Below, piece by piece: positions 51,759-61,058 of a DNA stretch of 64,000 nt; position 1 is the stretch's first letter; every line of letters begins with the position of its first letter. The stretch comes from an uncultured Actinomycetes bacterium (lineage in GTDB: Bacteria; Actinomycetota; Acidimicrobiia; Acidimicrobiales; RAAP-2). The stretch lies in the NCBI GenBank assembly GCA_903825305.1, contig CAIKAC010000017.1, positions 1 through 64,000 on the forward strand, written 5' to 3'. A model generated the notes under the pieces. It was not told the origin of the DNA. It saw nothing but the letters and a program-made list of their open reading frames with translations, and did not search any database. Made by a program: the position numbers and the translations under genes.

Positions 51759-53740
51759 CGCCGCCGTCAGATTTTCGACCGCCGAGTCGCCCAAAGAGTG
51801 CCGCGCCAACGCGCCGCGCACCCGCCACTCGCGCACCACGTTCTCGGCCGCAAGGACCCATAGGGCCGCGTCGCACGCGAGACCAAGTCGGCGGCGATCC
51901 TCGTCGCCAGGTATCGCGAACGCGTCGACTTCGTCCTCAAAGCTTTGATGAACTTCGCCCACGGCTTACTCGTCGGGTGCGCTTCATCGCCATTGGCATC
52001 ATGGCCATGTTGCTCGTCATTGGACTCAGGGCATTTCAAGTGCAGGTTCTCGACGCATCGCGCATGCAGCACCTCGCGAGCGCTCAACTGCGCCAAACCA
52101 TCACGGTGCCGGCTTTGCGTGGCGGGATGTACGACCGAAATGGCGCAGTCTTGGCCCTGTCTGTTCCCACCAAGATGGTGATTGCCGACGACTTCCAGGT
52201 AACGGATTCGGCGACAGAAGCCGCAGCCCTCTCTCCGCTCATTGGCATTCCGGTGGCAACCCTTGAGCCGATGTTGCACCGCCACAGTGGCTACGTGGTA
52301 CTCCGGACCCATTTGCCCACCGGGCCGGCGGCCACGATTGCGCGTGACAATTTTCCCGGGATCACCATGGTCGACACGTCTCAGCGCGTTGTACCCAATG
52401 GTTCGCTCGCCAATTCAGTGATTGGTCTCGTTAACGCCCAAGGCGTCGGCGCAGCGGGTCTTGAATATCAATACCAAAAGGAACTGGCTGGATCGTCTGG
52501 CATCGAAACCTTGCTGGAGACGCCCTTTGGTGTTCAACTTCCCCAGGGCGGTGTGGTTCACCAGCGCCCTGCGGTACCTGGAACGGGCCTAGAGCTCACC
52601 TTGGATGAGCCCTTGCAGTATGTAACCGAACAAGCCCTCGGGGCTCAAATGTTGGCCAAGAATGCCGTGTCGGGTGAGGCCATCGTGATGGATACTCGAA
52701 CCGGGCAAATTTTGGCTATGGCCAACTTGGTGAACACCAAAGCGGCCAAGTCTGCTGGTGCCGTTCCAGTGCCATTGATTGGTAACGCCGATCCCTCGCT
52801 CACGGGGATCTCTCAAGCCCAGAACAACCTCGCGGTCACCCAGACCTACCTCCCTGGTTCCGTGTTCAAGCTCGTCACCTTCTCAGCGGCTCTGCAAGCT
52901 GGACTGCTGAGCCCTACCCAAGTGTTCTCCATTCCTGACTACGTCTCGCTCGATGGCCACACCTTCCACGACTCCGAGCAGCACCCGCTGTTGCACTTGA
53001 GCGCGACGCAAATCCTCGCCCAGTCATCGAACATTGGCACCTACGAGATTGCGAACTCTATCGGCGAAACACGGCTGTTGGCTCAGGTTCAGCAGTTGGG
53101 CTTTGGCCAAGCTACGGCTCTGAATTTCCCGGGAGAATCCAGTGGCTTGTTAATGAACGCTGCTGGGTGGTCGCCCACCGACATCGTCGACTTGCCCATT
53201 GGCCAAGTTGACGCCACCACGGTGATGCAGGTGCTTGATGCTTACAACGCCGTGGCCAACAACGGCTTGTTCGTTGAGCCGAGTTTGGTTCGCGCTCGCG
53301 TCGACGCTCAAGGCTCCATCATTAAAGTCGCCAGTGGGGCCTCTCATCGTGTACTCACCACAGGCGTGGCCCAAACGGTGACCAACATGCTCGAACAAGT
53401 AGTTGCGTCAGGAACAGGTCAAGAAGCTGCTATCCCTGGCTATCTCATTGCAGGAAAGACGGGAACCTCACAGATCCCAACGCCCGGGAAAGCCTCGTAT
53501 ATCGCTGGCGCCTACAACGCATCCTTTGTTGGATTCGCCCCGGCGAACCACCCGGTCCTCTCGGCAATTGTTGTCTTGCAGCGTCCCACTCCTGACATCT
53601 TTGGCGCAACGAACGCTGCGCCTGTCTTCAGCAAAATCATGAAGTACGCCCTGCACCGCTATGGCATCCCCACTTCTCCCGGTGGCAGCGGTTCACAGAC
53701 CAAAGCGGCCCTCACCAACGCAGCACAGGACTTGACGTGA
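51755..53740 (+). CDS. ftsI: Septal class B penicillin-binding protein FtsI
   Basis: A 661-residue transpeptidase that crosslinks septal peptidoglycan. About 70 basic, Pro/Arg-rich cytoplasmic residues precede the single span (about 75-95). The PBP dimerisation domain follows (RGGMYDRNGAVLALS), then the transpeptidase domain with SVFK at 369-372, SSN at 424-426 and KTGT at 568-571, all intact. No PASTA domains. Start GTG inside the ftsL stop; stop overlaps murE by GTGA. Confidence 0.96.
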   Translation: MTPPSDFRPPSRPKSAAPTRRAPATRAPRSRPQGPIGPRRTRDQVGGDPRRQVSRTRRLRPQSFDELRPRLTRRVRFIAIGIMAMLLVIGLRAFQVQVLDASRMQHLASAQLRQTITVPALRGGMYDRNGAVLALSVPTKMVIADDFQVTDSATEAAALSPLIGIPVATLEPMLHRHSGYVVLRTHLPTGPAATIARDNFPGITMVDTSQRVVPNGSLANSVIGLVNAQGVGAAGLEYQYQKELAGSSGIETLLETPFGVQLPQGGVVHQRPAVPGTGLELTLDEPLQYVTEQALGAQMLAKNAVSGEAIVMDTRTGQILAMANLVNTKAAKSAGAVPVPLIGNADPSLTGISQAQNNLAVTQTYLPGSVFKLVTFSAALQAGLLSPTQVFSIPDYVSLDGHTFHDSEQHPLLHLSATQILAQSSNIGTYEIANSIGETRLLAQVQQLGFGQATALNFPGESSGLLMNAAGWSPTDIVDLPIGQVDATTVMQVLDAYNAVANNGLFVEPSLVRARVDAQGSIIKVASGASHRVLTTGVAQTVTNMLEQVVASGTGQEAAIPGYLIAGKTGTSQIPTPGKASYIAGAYNASFVGFAPANHPVLSAIVVLQRPTPDIFGATNAAPVFSKIMKYALHRYGIPTSPGGSGSQTKAALTNAAQDLT

Positions 53741-55236
53741 GTGGTCATGAACTTCTCATTGACGCACCCAACCCAAGCCTCCTCGGGGCGACTGCCATGC
53801 TGAGTGTGGAGCAGATCTTGGCACTACTGCCCGATGCCACCCTCATCGCTGGTTCTGCCCTCGACGACGTGTCAGATGTGGTGATTGATAGCCGACTCGT
53901 CGAAACAGGCAGCTTGTTTTGCTGTGTGTCAGGTACGCAACTCGATGGCCATGACTTTGCAGCCACAGCACTGTCCATGGGAGCCCGAGGCTTACTCACC
54001 GAGCATGACACCGGCACCAAAGCTGACGTAGAGATCCGAGTTCCCCGTGGGCACGCTCGCCGTGCAGCTGGATTGCTGTGTGCCGCGCTACGTGGCTTCC
54101 CATCGCAAGATCTCACCATGGTGGGAATTACGGGGACGAACGGTAAGACCACGGTCGCTCATCTAGTGAACCAGATCGCCGGCCAGCTTGGCTATGACAG
54201 CACCATGATCGGCACGCTCACGGGAGCTCGCACAACCCCTGCTGCTCCAGAACTTCAGCGTCAACTCGCGAGCATCCGCGACCATGCTCGAGATGCGGGG
54301 GAACCGGGACTCGTCGCCATGGAGGTGTCGAGCCATGCGCTCGATCAAGAGCGCGTAGCGGGCATTGTCTTTGATGTTGCAGTGTTTACGAATTTGACGC
54401 AAGACCACCTCGATTACCACGGCACCATGGAGGCCTATTTCGAGGCCAAGGCCAAGCTCTTTCAACGCGAGGTCAGCCGCAGGGCCGTGGTCTGGAATGA
54501 AACCCAAGCAGGCCAAGACATCATCGCGTCACGAGGTGGCGAGACGATTGCCGTCAATTGGCAGACTGCGAAGAACCTTGCCTTCGATGCGGCGGGCACG
54601 AGTTTCACCTGGCGTGAGATGAGCGTTGCGACGCAGCTCGTGGGACGCACCACGCTGATTGATCTCCTCCTTGCTATCGAAACATGCGTATGTCTCGACA
54701 TGAGTCCTGAACGCATTGCGCGAGTCATTCCCTCGCTGACCCCCGCCCCGGGCCGCATGCAGGTGCTGCGCGGACCCATTGGGACACCCACCGTTATCGT
54801 TGATTACGCCCACACACCCGACGCGCTGGAACAATTACTGGGTGACCTCCGCGGCACGCTTTCGAACGAGGGTCGCTTGCATCTCGTGTTCGGCTGCGGG
54901 GGAGATAGGGATTCGACGAAGCGGCCCATCATGGGAGCAATTGCATCACGACTGGCCGATGACGTGATCGTTACCTCTGACAACCCTCGATCCGAAGATC
55001 CAGCAAGCATCATTGCCGACGTTGTTGCGGGAACCGAAACTGCGGTTGCCACGATGGAGGATCGCGCGAGCGCGATTCGAAGTGCCATCGCCCAAGCAGG
55101 CCGACACGACCTCGTGGTCATTGCGGGTAAAGGTCACGAGACCACCCAAGAGATTGCAGGAGCAACGCTGCCCTTCGATGATGCCATCGTGGCGCGCGCG
55201 GCGTTGACAGGAGCAATTGGGGAGTCGGCGTGCTGA
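53737..55236 (+). CDS. murE: UDP-MurNAc-tripeptide ligase MurE
   Basis: A 499-residue ATP-dependent Mur ligase that adds the third residue of the stem peptide. The P-loop is GITGTNGKTTVAHLV (about 130-144). The DNPRSEDP motif near residue 412 is the one associated with meso-diaminopimelate selection, so a DAP-type wall is expected. VAMEVSSHALDQERV and FGCGGDRDSTKRP fit the family. It overlaps mraY by seven bases; no murF follows, unlike the usual order. Confidence 0.96.
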   Translation: MSGHELLIDAPNPSLLGATAMLSVEQILALLPDATLIAGSALDDVSDVVIDSRLVETGSLFCCVSGTQLDGHDFAATALSMGARGLLTEHDTGTKADVEIRVPRGHARRAAGLLCAALRGFPSQDLTMVGITGTNGKTTVAHLVNQIAGQLGYDSTMIGTLTGARTTPAAPELQRQLASIRDHARDAGEPGLVAMEVSSHALDQERVAGIVFDVAVFTNLTQDHLDYHGTMEAYFEAKAKLFQREVSRRAVVWNETQAGQDIIASRGGETIAVNWQTAKNLAFDAAGTSFTWREMSVATQLVGRTTLIDLLLAIETCVCLDMSPERIARVIPSLTPAPGRMQVLRGPIGTPTVIVDYAHTPDALEQLLGDLRGTLSNEGRLHLVFGCGGDRDSTKRPIMGAIASRLADDVIVTSDNPRSEDPASIIADVVAGTETAVATMEDRASAIRSAIAQAGRHDLVVIAGKGHETTQEIAGATLPFDDAIVARAALTGAIGESAC

Positions 55237-56261
55237 GTTTGATGCTTGCCGGTGGTGTCGCGATGTGGCTAGCGGTGTTGGCCACACCCTTGCTCATTCG
55301 TTGGTTCACGGACCGAAAGATTGGCCAACACATTCGCGATGACGGACCCGAATCGCACGCCGCAAAGGCGGGAACCCCCACCATGGGTGGCGTGTTCATC
55401 GTGGTCGCCATGATTGCCGGCTATCTCTGCGGCCACCTCGGCACGTCAGTAGCGTTTACTCGCGACGGTGCGCTCATTTGTTTTTCTGTCGCCGCCTTCG
55501 GCATCATCGGCTTTCTTGACGATGTCATCAAGTTGCGTAATCAACGGAGCTTGGGTCTCAACAAGCGTGCCAAGAGTGGCTTGCAGCTCGGCGTGGCTGT
55601 GGCGTTCGCTGAATTGGCGGTGCATTGGGCCCATCAGCCCACTGTGCTTTCATTCACTCGTTTGTCAGTGCCAGGCTGGCATCTCGGAGAAGTCGGCTGG
55701 GTGGTCTTTGCCGTGCTCGTGATGGTGGGAAGCTCGAACGCAGTAAACCTCACGGATGGCCTCGACGGTCTGGCCGCAGGATCCGCCACCTTCTCCTTCG
55801 CGGTCATTTCCATCATGAGTTACTGGGCGTTTCGCCACTTCAGCATCTATCACGTCAGCTCGGCGCTCGACATTGGTTTGTGCAGTGTGGCCCTAGCTGG
55901 TGCGTGCACGGGGTTTTTGTGGTGGAATGCCGCGCCAGCCAAGATCTACATGGGAGATACCGGTTCGCTGGCGATCGGGGCCGGACTTGCAGCCATTTGT
56001 TTGACACTCAACATTGACTTGTTGCTCGTGATCATCGGCGGACTCTTTGTGATTGAAACATTGTCAGTCATGTTGCAAGTGGTGAGTTTCCGAGTTTTTG
56101 GACAGCGTGCACTCCGCATGGCACCCATCCACCATCATTTTGAAGTGTCGGGATGGCCGGAAACCACGGTGATCGTACGCTTTTGGATTTTTGCTGGCCT
56201 GAGCTCCGTGCTGGGCCTCGGTATTTTCTATGCCGGATTCCTCTCGGCGGCCAAGGTCTGA
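55230..56261 (+). CDS. mraY: Phospho-MurNAc-pentapeptide transferase MraY
   Basis: A 343-residue, ten-span enzyme that moves phospho-MurNAc-pentapeptide to undecaprenyl phosphate to make lipid I. Signatures: AGTPTMGGVFIVVA, FLDDVIKLRNQRSLGL with the catalytic aspartates, NAVNLTDGLDGLAAG, KIYMGDTGSLAIG, and HHHFEVSGWPE. The GTG start at 55230 lies inside murE. murD, usually next, is absent; ftsW starts two bases after the stop. Confidence 0.97.
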   Translation: MLSLMLAGGVAMWLAVLATPLLIRWFTDRKIGQHIRDDGPESHAAKAGTPTMGGVFIVVAMIAGYLCGHLGTSVAFTRDGALICFSVAAFGIIGFLDDVIKLRNQRSLGLNKRAKSGLQLGVAVAFAELAVHWAHQPTVLSFTRLSVPGWHLGEVGWVVFAVLVMVGSSNAVNLTDGLDGLAAGSATFSFAVISIMSYWAFRHFSIYHVSSALDIGLCSVALAGACTGFLWWNAAPAKIYMGDTGSLAIGAGLAAICLTLNIDLLLVIIGGLFVIETLSVMLQVVSFRVFGQRALRMAPIHHHFEVSGWPETTVIVRFWIFAGLSSVLGLGIFYAGFLSAAKV

Positions 56262-56263
56262 TC

Positions 56264-57712
56264 ATGACGCAAACGCAGCACCTCCGCCTCGTTACTCCAC
56301 CGTCGACTCGTCAAGCTCGCATCTCCACGGCTCAGTGGATAACCCTTGCGGTAACGGCACTGTGCGTCTTCGGGCTGGTCATGGTCGGGTCGGCCAGCTC
56401 TGTCATTTCCATGACGCTCTATGGTTCGCCGTGGGCGATTTTCTTGCGGCAATTGATTTGGGTCATCATCGGCATAGCGGGGTTTTACGTTGCTGGCCGT
56501 ATTGACCTGCAACGCTGGCGCCGCTGGATTCCTTACGCCTTGGGCGGCAGTTTCTTGATGTTGCTGTTCGCCGTGACACCTGGCCTTGGGCAAAGCTCAG
56601 GTGGATCGAGCCGTTGGATCGGCTACGGCCTCTTGCGTATTCAACCTTCTGAATTCATGAAGCTCGCTCTGGCGCTATACGTCGCCGACTTTGTGGCCAA
56701 GCGTCAGGAAAAGGGTGTGGAACTGAAGCGCATTCTTGGCCCCATCACGATGGTGACGGGTTGTGCGGTATTGCTGTTGCTTGCTCAACCCGACCTTGGC
56801 ACCGCGATGGTGCTAATGGTTATCTTGCTTTCCATGCTGGTTGCGGCCGACGTGCCCACCATGGTGTTGCTGAAGGGCATGGCTCTCGTGACGGTGTTGG
56901 TCACGGTGATGTCCTTTGCGGCGCCTTATCGCGTGGCTCGACTGACAAGTTTTGTCAACCCTTGGGCCCATGCTTCCACCACGGGATACCAAGTGGTGCA
57001 GTCGCTCATTGGATTGGGCTCGGGCCACCTCGTTGGTCTGGGATTGGGCAATTCGCGCGAGAAGTGGGGGCTGCTTCCTAATGCCCACACGGACTTCATC
57101 GCTTCAGTCATCGGCGAAGAACTTGGGCTCGTTGGCGTCGTGTTCATCTTGTTGTTGGTCGGCTTTCTCATTGCCAAGGGTCTTCGCGCTGCGACCGAAG
57201 CCCCCGATCGCTTCTCGGCCTATTTGGGGGTGGGCCTCATCACGTGGATTGGGGCCGAGGCAATCATCAACATTGGTGCAGCATTTGGCGTCCTCCCCGT
57301 GACGGGCATTCCTTTGCCTTTTGTCTCGTTCGGCGGCTCCTCACTCATGATCACGATGTGCGCGGCTGGACTCTTGGTCAACATTGCTCGCTTGGGAACG
57401 CCAGCCGCCGTTGGTTTGCGTCGGTCGACGAGAAGCACCACGAAGGCGACCACTGTGTCTGCGGCAAAGAAATCATCGCGCAATGCAAGCTCATCAAAGG
57501 ACGCCGCTCCTCGCAAGGCCACGGCATCGGCAACCGCGAAACGCAGGACTGCAGCAAAAGCCACGGCACCAAAACGCTCACCTCGAACGAGTTCTTCACC
57601 GTCGCCTCGGTCTCATGTTGCGAAAGCTGCACCTACGGCGAAGAGGTCGAGTGCGCGTGGCACGAGTCGCTCAAGTGCATCTTCGACCCCGAGGCAGCGA
57701 AAGGTCCGGTGA
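56264..57712 (+). CDS. ftsW: Septal peptidoglycan polymerase FtsW with basic C-terminal tail
   Basis: A 482-residue SEDS glycosyltransferase with ten spans that polymerises septal glycan from lipid II alongside FtsI. Known motifs: GSSRWIGYGLLRIQPSEFMKLAL, FAAPYRVARLTSFVNPW, NAHTDFIASVIGEELG, and PLPFVSFGGSSLM. The last 95 or so residues form a Lys/Ala/Ser/Thr/Arg-rich low-complexity tail in the cytoplasm, resembling a histone H1 tail. ATG 56264 is chosen over a long upstream frame inside mraY. Stop overlaps murG by GTGA. Confidence 0.96.
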   Translation: MTQTQHLRLVTPPSTRQARISTAQWITLAVTALCVFGLVMVGSASSVISMTLYGSPWAIFLRQLIWVIIGIAGFYVAGRIDLQRWRRWIPYALGGSFLMLLFAVTPGLGQSSGGSSRWIGYGLLRIQPSEFMKLALALYVADFVAKRQEKGVELKRILGPITMVTGCAVLLLLAQPDLGTAMVLMVILLSMLVAADVPTMVLLKGMALVTVLVTVMSFAAPYRVARLTSFVNPWAHASTTGYQVVQSLIGLGSGHLVGLGLGNSREKWGLLPNAHTDFIASVIGEELGLVGVVFILLLVGFLIAKGLRAATEAPDRFSAYLGVGLITWIGAEAIINIGAAFGVLPVTGIPLPFVSFGGSSLMITMCAAGLLVNIARLGTPAAVGLRRSTRSTTKATTVSAAKKSSRNASSSKDAAPRKATASATAKRRTAAKATAPKRSPRTSSSPSPRSHVAKAAPTAKRSSARGTSRSSASSTPRQRKVR

Positions 57713-58821
57713 CTCGGCGTATCGTCATCGCCGGCGGCGGGACGGGTGGTCATGTCTTTGTGGCCTCCGCCATCGCAGATGCCCTTCGCCAGCAAGGCAA
57801 GGGAGACGATGAACTGTGCTTCATGGGTTCGCGGCGAGGCATGGAGCGAAGCTTGCTTGCCAACGCGGCCAGTGAACTGATCTTGCTCGGCGGACGCGGT
57901 CTTAAGCGATCGTGGAAGCCCGCAGCTGTGCGTGACAATGTGGGTGCGCTGTTTGGTCTTATCGGCGCGGTGCTCACCGCTTGGTGGTTCTTTGCTCGCG
58001 AGCGACCACGAGCCATGGTTTCAGTTGGTGGCTACGCGGCACTGCCGGCCGGCCTTGCGGCGTGGCTGTGGCGATGCCCCATTGTGGTGATCAATATTGA
58101 CGCCGTGGCTGGGCGAACCAATCGATTGCTCGGCAAACGTGCGGTCGTTTCCTGTGTTGCCTTCGCGGGGAGTGGCTTGGAGCGAGAAGTGGTGACGGGT
58201 GCACCAGTTCGCCCCATCTTTTTCGACCTAGCTCGAGACGAGGCCTCTCGGCGCGCCGCAAAGGTGAGCCTGGGCGTGGCACCTGATATGCCCCTCGTAG
58301 CCGTGGTGACTGGCTCACTGGGAGCCGGCTCGGTGAACCGTGCCGTCGCTGGCCTTACCGAGCGGTGGCGAGATCGCGCGGTGACCATCGTTCATGTGAC
58401 GGGTTCGCGCGAGGCCGAGCACTATGTACCCAGAGCCGGCATCTACGGATCACTTGATTATCGTGTCGTGGCCTTTGAAGACAATGTTGCGGGCCTCTAC
58501 CAAGCAGCGGATGTTGGCATCACTCGAGCCGGCGCTCTCACGGTGGCTGAATTGTGCGCTATGGGTGTGGCATCAGTCTTGGTGCCGTTGCCGGGGGCAC
58601 CGGGAGATCATCAGACGAAGAATGCTCGAGCGTTGGTAGTCGCCGGAGCGGCACTCATGCTCGCTGACGTGGATCTCACTGCAGCACGTCTCGATGCCCT
58701 CCTGAGTGGCCTCCTTGATGATCCGCTTGCTCGACAAAGCATGGAGCGTGCACTTTCTGGCTTGGCGCACCCCCACGCGGCCCGTGACGCTGCCAAAGTG
58801 GTACTTGATCATGCCCGTTGA
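57709..58821 (+). CDS. murG: UDP-GlcNAc:lipid I GlcNAc transferase MurG
   Basis: A 370-residue GT-B enzyme that converts lipid I to lipid II at the inner face of the membrane. RIVIAGGGTGGHVFVASAIADAL is the N-terminal glycine-rich motif; VVTGSLGAGSVNRAV the second glycine loop; TRAGALTVAELCAMG and LVPLPGAPGDHQTKNARAL are the donor-binding signatures. The start is the GTG at 57709, although the frame stays open back to 57244 within ftsW. Overlaps murC by 11 bases. Confidence 0.97.
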   Translation: MTRRIVIAGGGTGGHVFVASAIADALRQQGKGDDELCFMGSRRGMERSLLANAASELILLGGRGLKRSWKPAAVRDNVGALFGLIGAVLTAWWFFARERPRAMVSVGGYAALPAGLAAWLWRCPIVVINIDAVAGRTNRLLGKRAVVSCVAFAGSGLEREVVTGAPVRPIFFDLARDEASRRAAKVSLGVAPDMPLVAVVTGSLGAGSVNRAVAGLTERWRDRAVTIVHVTGSREAEHYVPRAGIYGSLDYRVVAFEDNVAGLYQAADVGITRAGALTVAELCAMGVASVLVPLPGAPGDHQTKNARALVVAGAALMLADVDLTAARLDALLSGLLDDPLARQSMERALSGLAHPHAARDAAKVVLDHAR

Positions 58822-60178
58822 CGCCGCCCTTACCCTGAGCGCACCGAAGCGCATTCACATCATTGGCATAGGCGGCGCCGGCATGAGCGGGCTCGCCCAA
58901 GTACTTCACGCCATGGGTCATCGGGTCACGGGCTCGGATCTGACGGCCAGTGCCGTAACGCGTCGACTCGAAGCGTTGGGCATCACGGTGGCCATCGGCC
59001 ACGATGCTGCCAACCTAGGACTCGTTGATCTCGTCACGGCTTCACCTGCGGTTGGACCTGATAATCCTGAATTAATGGCCGCACGGGATGCCGGTGTGGC
59101 GGTGGCGCATCGATCTGCGGTGTTGGCGGCGATTAGTCGCATGCGACCAACGATTGCCATTGCGGGCACCCACGGCAAAACGACCACCTCATCGATGGTG
59201 GCATTGATCTTGATTGCCGCCGGCATGGATCCGAGTTACCTCATTGGTGCTGACTTGATTGGCGCCTCGAGCAACGCCCATTGGGGCAGCGGTGAGATCC
59301 TGGTCCTCGAAGCCGATGAGAGTTACGGAAGTTTTACGAGCTTGTCCCCTTGGATTACCGGCATCACCAATATTGAAGCTGATCACCTCGATCACTACGG
59401 AACCCTTGAGGCTCTTGAGGCCGCCTTTGGATCCTTGCTCGAGCGATCGTCGGGCTCTAGTGCCGTGATGGCCTGGGATGAGGGTGCTGCACGCGTGGGC
59501 GCTTCCTTTGGGGCGCTGGCAATTGGCGGCGATCAGATTCCCATTGATGAGATCGAACTCCATCGCGCGATGTCGTCGTTCAGGCTGCATCTCGACACGG
59601 GACCGCTGTCACTGAGCGTGGGTGCTCCCGGCCAGCACAACGTGGCCAACGCCAGCGTGGCGGCCTATGTGGCCCATCTCGCTGGGGCGAGCGACGAGGC
59701 CATTGTGGCGGGCTTGGCGTCATTTGCTGGGGTTCCCCGGCGATTCGAATTTAGAGGCCATCGCGACGGGGTCACCTTCGTCGATGATTACGCGCACCTG
59801 CCTACTGAAGTGGCCGCCACGGTCCAAGCCGCGACTGCTGGTGATTACGAGCGCATCATTGCCGTTTTCCAGCCTCACCGCTATACCCGGACCCAAGCGG
59901 TGGGCACCCAATTTGCGAACAGTTTTGTGGGTGCTGATGCGATTGTCATCACGGACATTTACTCAGCGGGTGAAGCACCCATTCCTGGCGTCACCGGCCA
60001 GCTTGTTTATGAGGCGGTGAAGGACGTATCGACGGTGCCCGTTCACTACGTCAGCAATGTTGCTGAAGCTGCAGCATTAGTTGGCCCTTGGCTCCGTGAA
60101 GGCGATCTGTGTCTGAGCTTGGGGGCTGGGGACATCACCAATCTGGCCGATGTAATTCAGGGGGCTCACCGTGCCTGA
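58811..60178 (+). CDS. murC: UDP-N-acetylmuramate-L-alanine ligase MurC
   Basis: A 455-residue Mur ligase adding L-alanine to UDP-MurNAc. The N-terminal Rossmann motif HIIGIGGAGMSGLAQVLH, P-loop GTHGKTTTSSMVAL, EADESYGSF and the ligase-domain FQPHRYTRTQAV are all canonical. The ATG at 58811 lies inside the murG end. Overlaps murB by eight bases. Confidence 0.97.
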   Translation: MPVDAALTLSAPKRIHIIGIGGAGMSGLAQVLHAMGHRVTGSDLTASAVTRRLEALGITVAIGHDAANLGLVDLVTASPAVGPDNPELMAARDAGVAVAHRSAVLAAISRMRPTIAIAGTHGKTTTSSMVALILIAAGMDPSYLIGADLIGASSNAHWGSGEILVLEADESYGSFTSLSPWITGITNIEADHLDHYGTLEALEAAFGSLLERSSGSSAVMAWDEGAARVGASFGALAIGGDQIPIDEIELHRAMSSFRLHLDTGPLSLSVGAPGQHNVANASVAAYVAHLAGASDEAIVAGLASFAGVPRRFEFRGHRDGVTFVDDYAHLPTEVAATVQAATAGDYERIIAVFQPHRYTRTQAVGTQFANSFVGADAIVITDIYSAGEAPIPGVTGQLVYEAVKDVSTVPVHYVSNVAEAAALVGPWLREGDLCLSLGAGDITNLADVIQGAHRA

Positions 60179-61058
60179 GCTTCATGATCGATCCTTCGGT
60201 GCGCGCACCACACTTCGTGTGGGCGGCCAGGCACGCCGCATCTTTGAGGTTGCCGATCGAGATGAACTCGAGCGCATTGCTGATCTCTTGGCCGAAGATG
60301 AACCGGTCTACGTCTTAGGCCGTGGATCAAACACCTTGGTTGCCGATGCTGGCTTTGCGGGCACCGTGCTCCATCTTGGCGAGGGCTTTTCAGCGATCTC
60401 GTTTCACGATGAAGGAGATCGAGCGTTCGTCACGGCCGGGGGCAGTGTTGACTTGCCGGTCCTTGCCCGGCGCTGCGCACACGAAGGCATAGCCGGATTC
60501 ACCTGGGCGGTAGGCGTGCCCGGAAGCGTGGGTGGCGCAGTGCGCATGAATGCCGGCGGCCACGGTTCGGATATGAGTGCCTCGGTGGTTTCGGCCACCA
60601 TTTTTGACCTTGTCGCCAAACGCTTCGTCGTCAAAGATCTTGAGGCTCTGGCCTTTTCCTATCGGCACTCGTCTATTCAGCCCACTGAAGTAGTGGTTGA
60701 CGTGACCTTGCGGTTGGAGCGTGGTGATCGTGACGTTGAGCAAGCAGCGCTTTCGACCATTGTGCAGTGGCGCCGAGCCCATCAGCCTGGCGGCGCCAAC
60801 TGTGGCAGCGTCTTCACGAATCCCTCTGAGATCTCAGCCGGGCAATTGATTGACCAAGCAGGACTCAAAGGGCATCGCTACGGCAGCGCCCAGGTATCGC
60901 CCAAGCACGCCAACTTCATTCAAGCGGACCCTGATGGCAAAGGCGACGACGTAGCCGCGCTGATCGAGCACGTTGCTGATGCAGTGGAGCTTGCGACCGG
61001 TGTTCGACTCTCCACCGAAGTTCGCATGGTGGGATTTGAGGAGCAGGTGCATGGCTGA
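60171..61058 (+). CDS. murB: UDP-N-acetylenolpyruvoylglucosamine reductase MurB
   Basis: A 295-residue FAD-dependent reductase that finishes UDP-MurNAc synthesis. RTTLRVGGQARRI and VLGRGSNTLVADAGF bind FAD; GVPGSVGGAVRMNAGGHG, YRHSS and GGANCGSVFTNP (with the catalytic Ser) follow. The size and the missing third insertion fit the short (type II) form. murB between murC and ftsQ is a known actinobacterial and firmicute variant. Start GTG 60171 inside murC. Confidence 0.96.
   Translation: MPELHDRSFGARTTLRVGGQARRIFEVADRDELERIADLLAEDEPVYVLGRGSNTLVADAGFAGTVLHLGEGFSAISFHDEGDRAFVTAGGSVDLPVLARRCAHEGIAGFTWAVGVPGSVGGAVRMNAGGHGSDMSASVVSATIFDLVAKRFVVKDLEALAFSYRHSSIQPTEVVVDVTLRLERGDRDVEQAALSTIVQWRRAHQPGGANCGSVFTNPSEISAGQLIDQAGLKGHRYGSAQVSPKHANFIQADPDGKGDDVAALIEHVADAVELATGVRLSTEVRMVGFEEQVHG

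Noticed and set aside
57244-57708. A 155-codon in-frame extension of murG into ftsW
   Set aside because: MurG normally starts at RIVIAGGGTGGH, and the GTG at 57709 gives that start with a GTGA overlap; the extension is ftsW in another frame.
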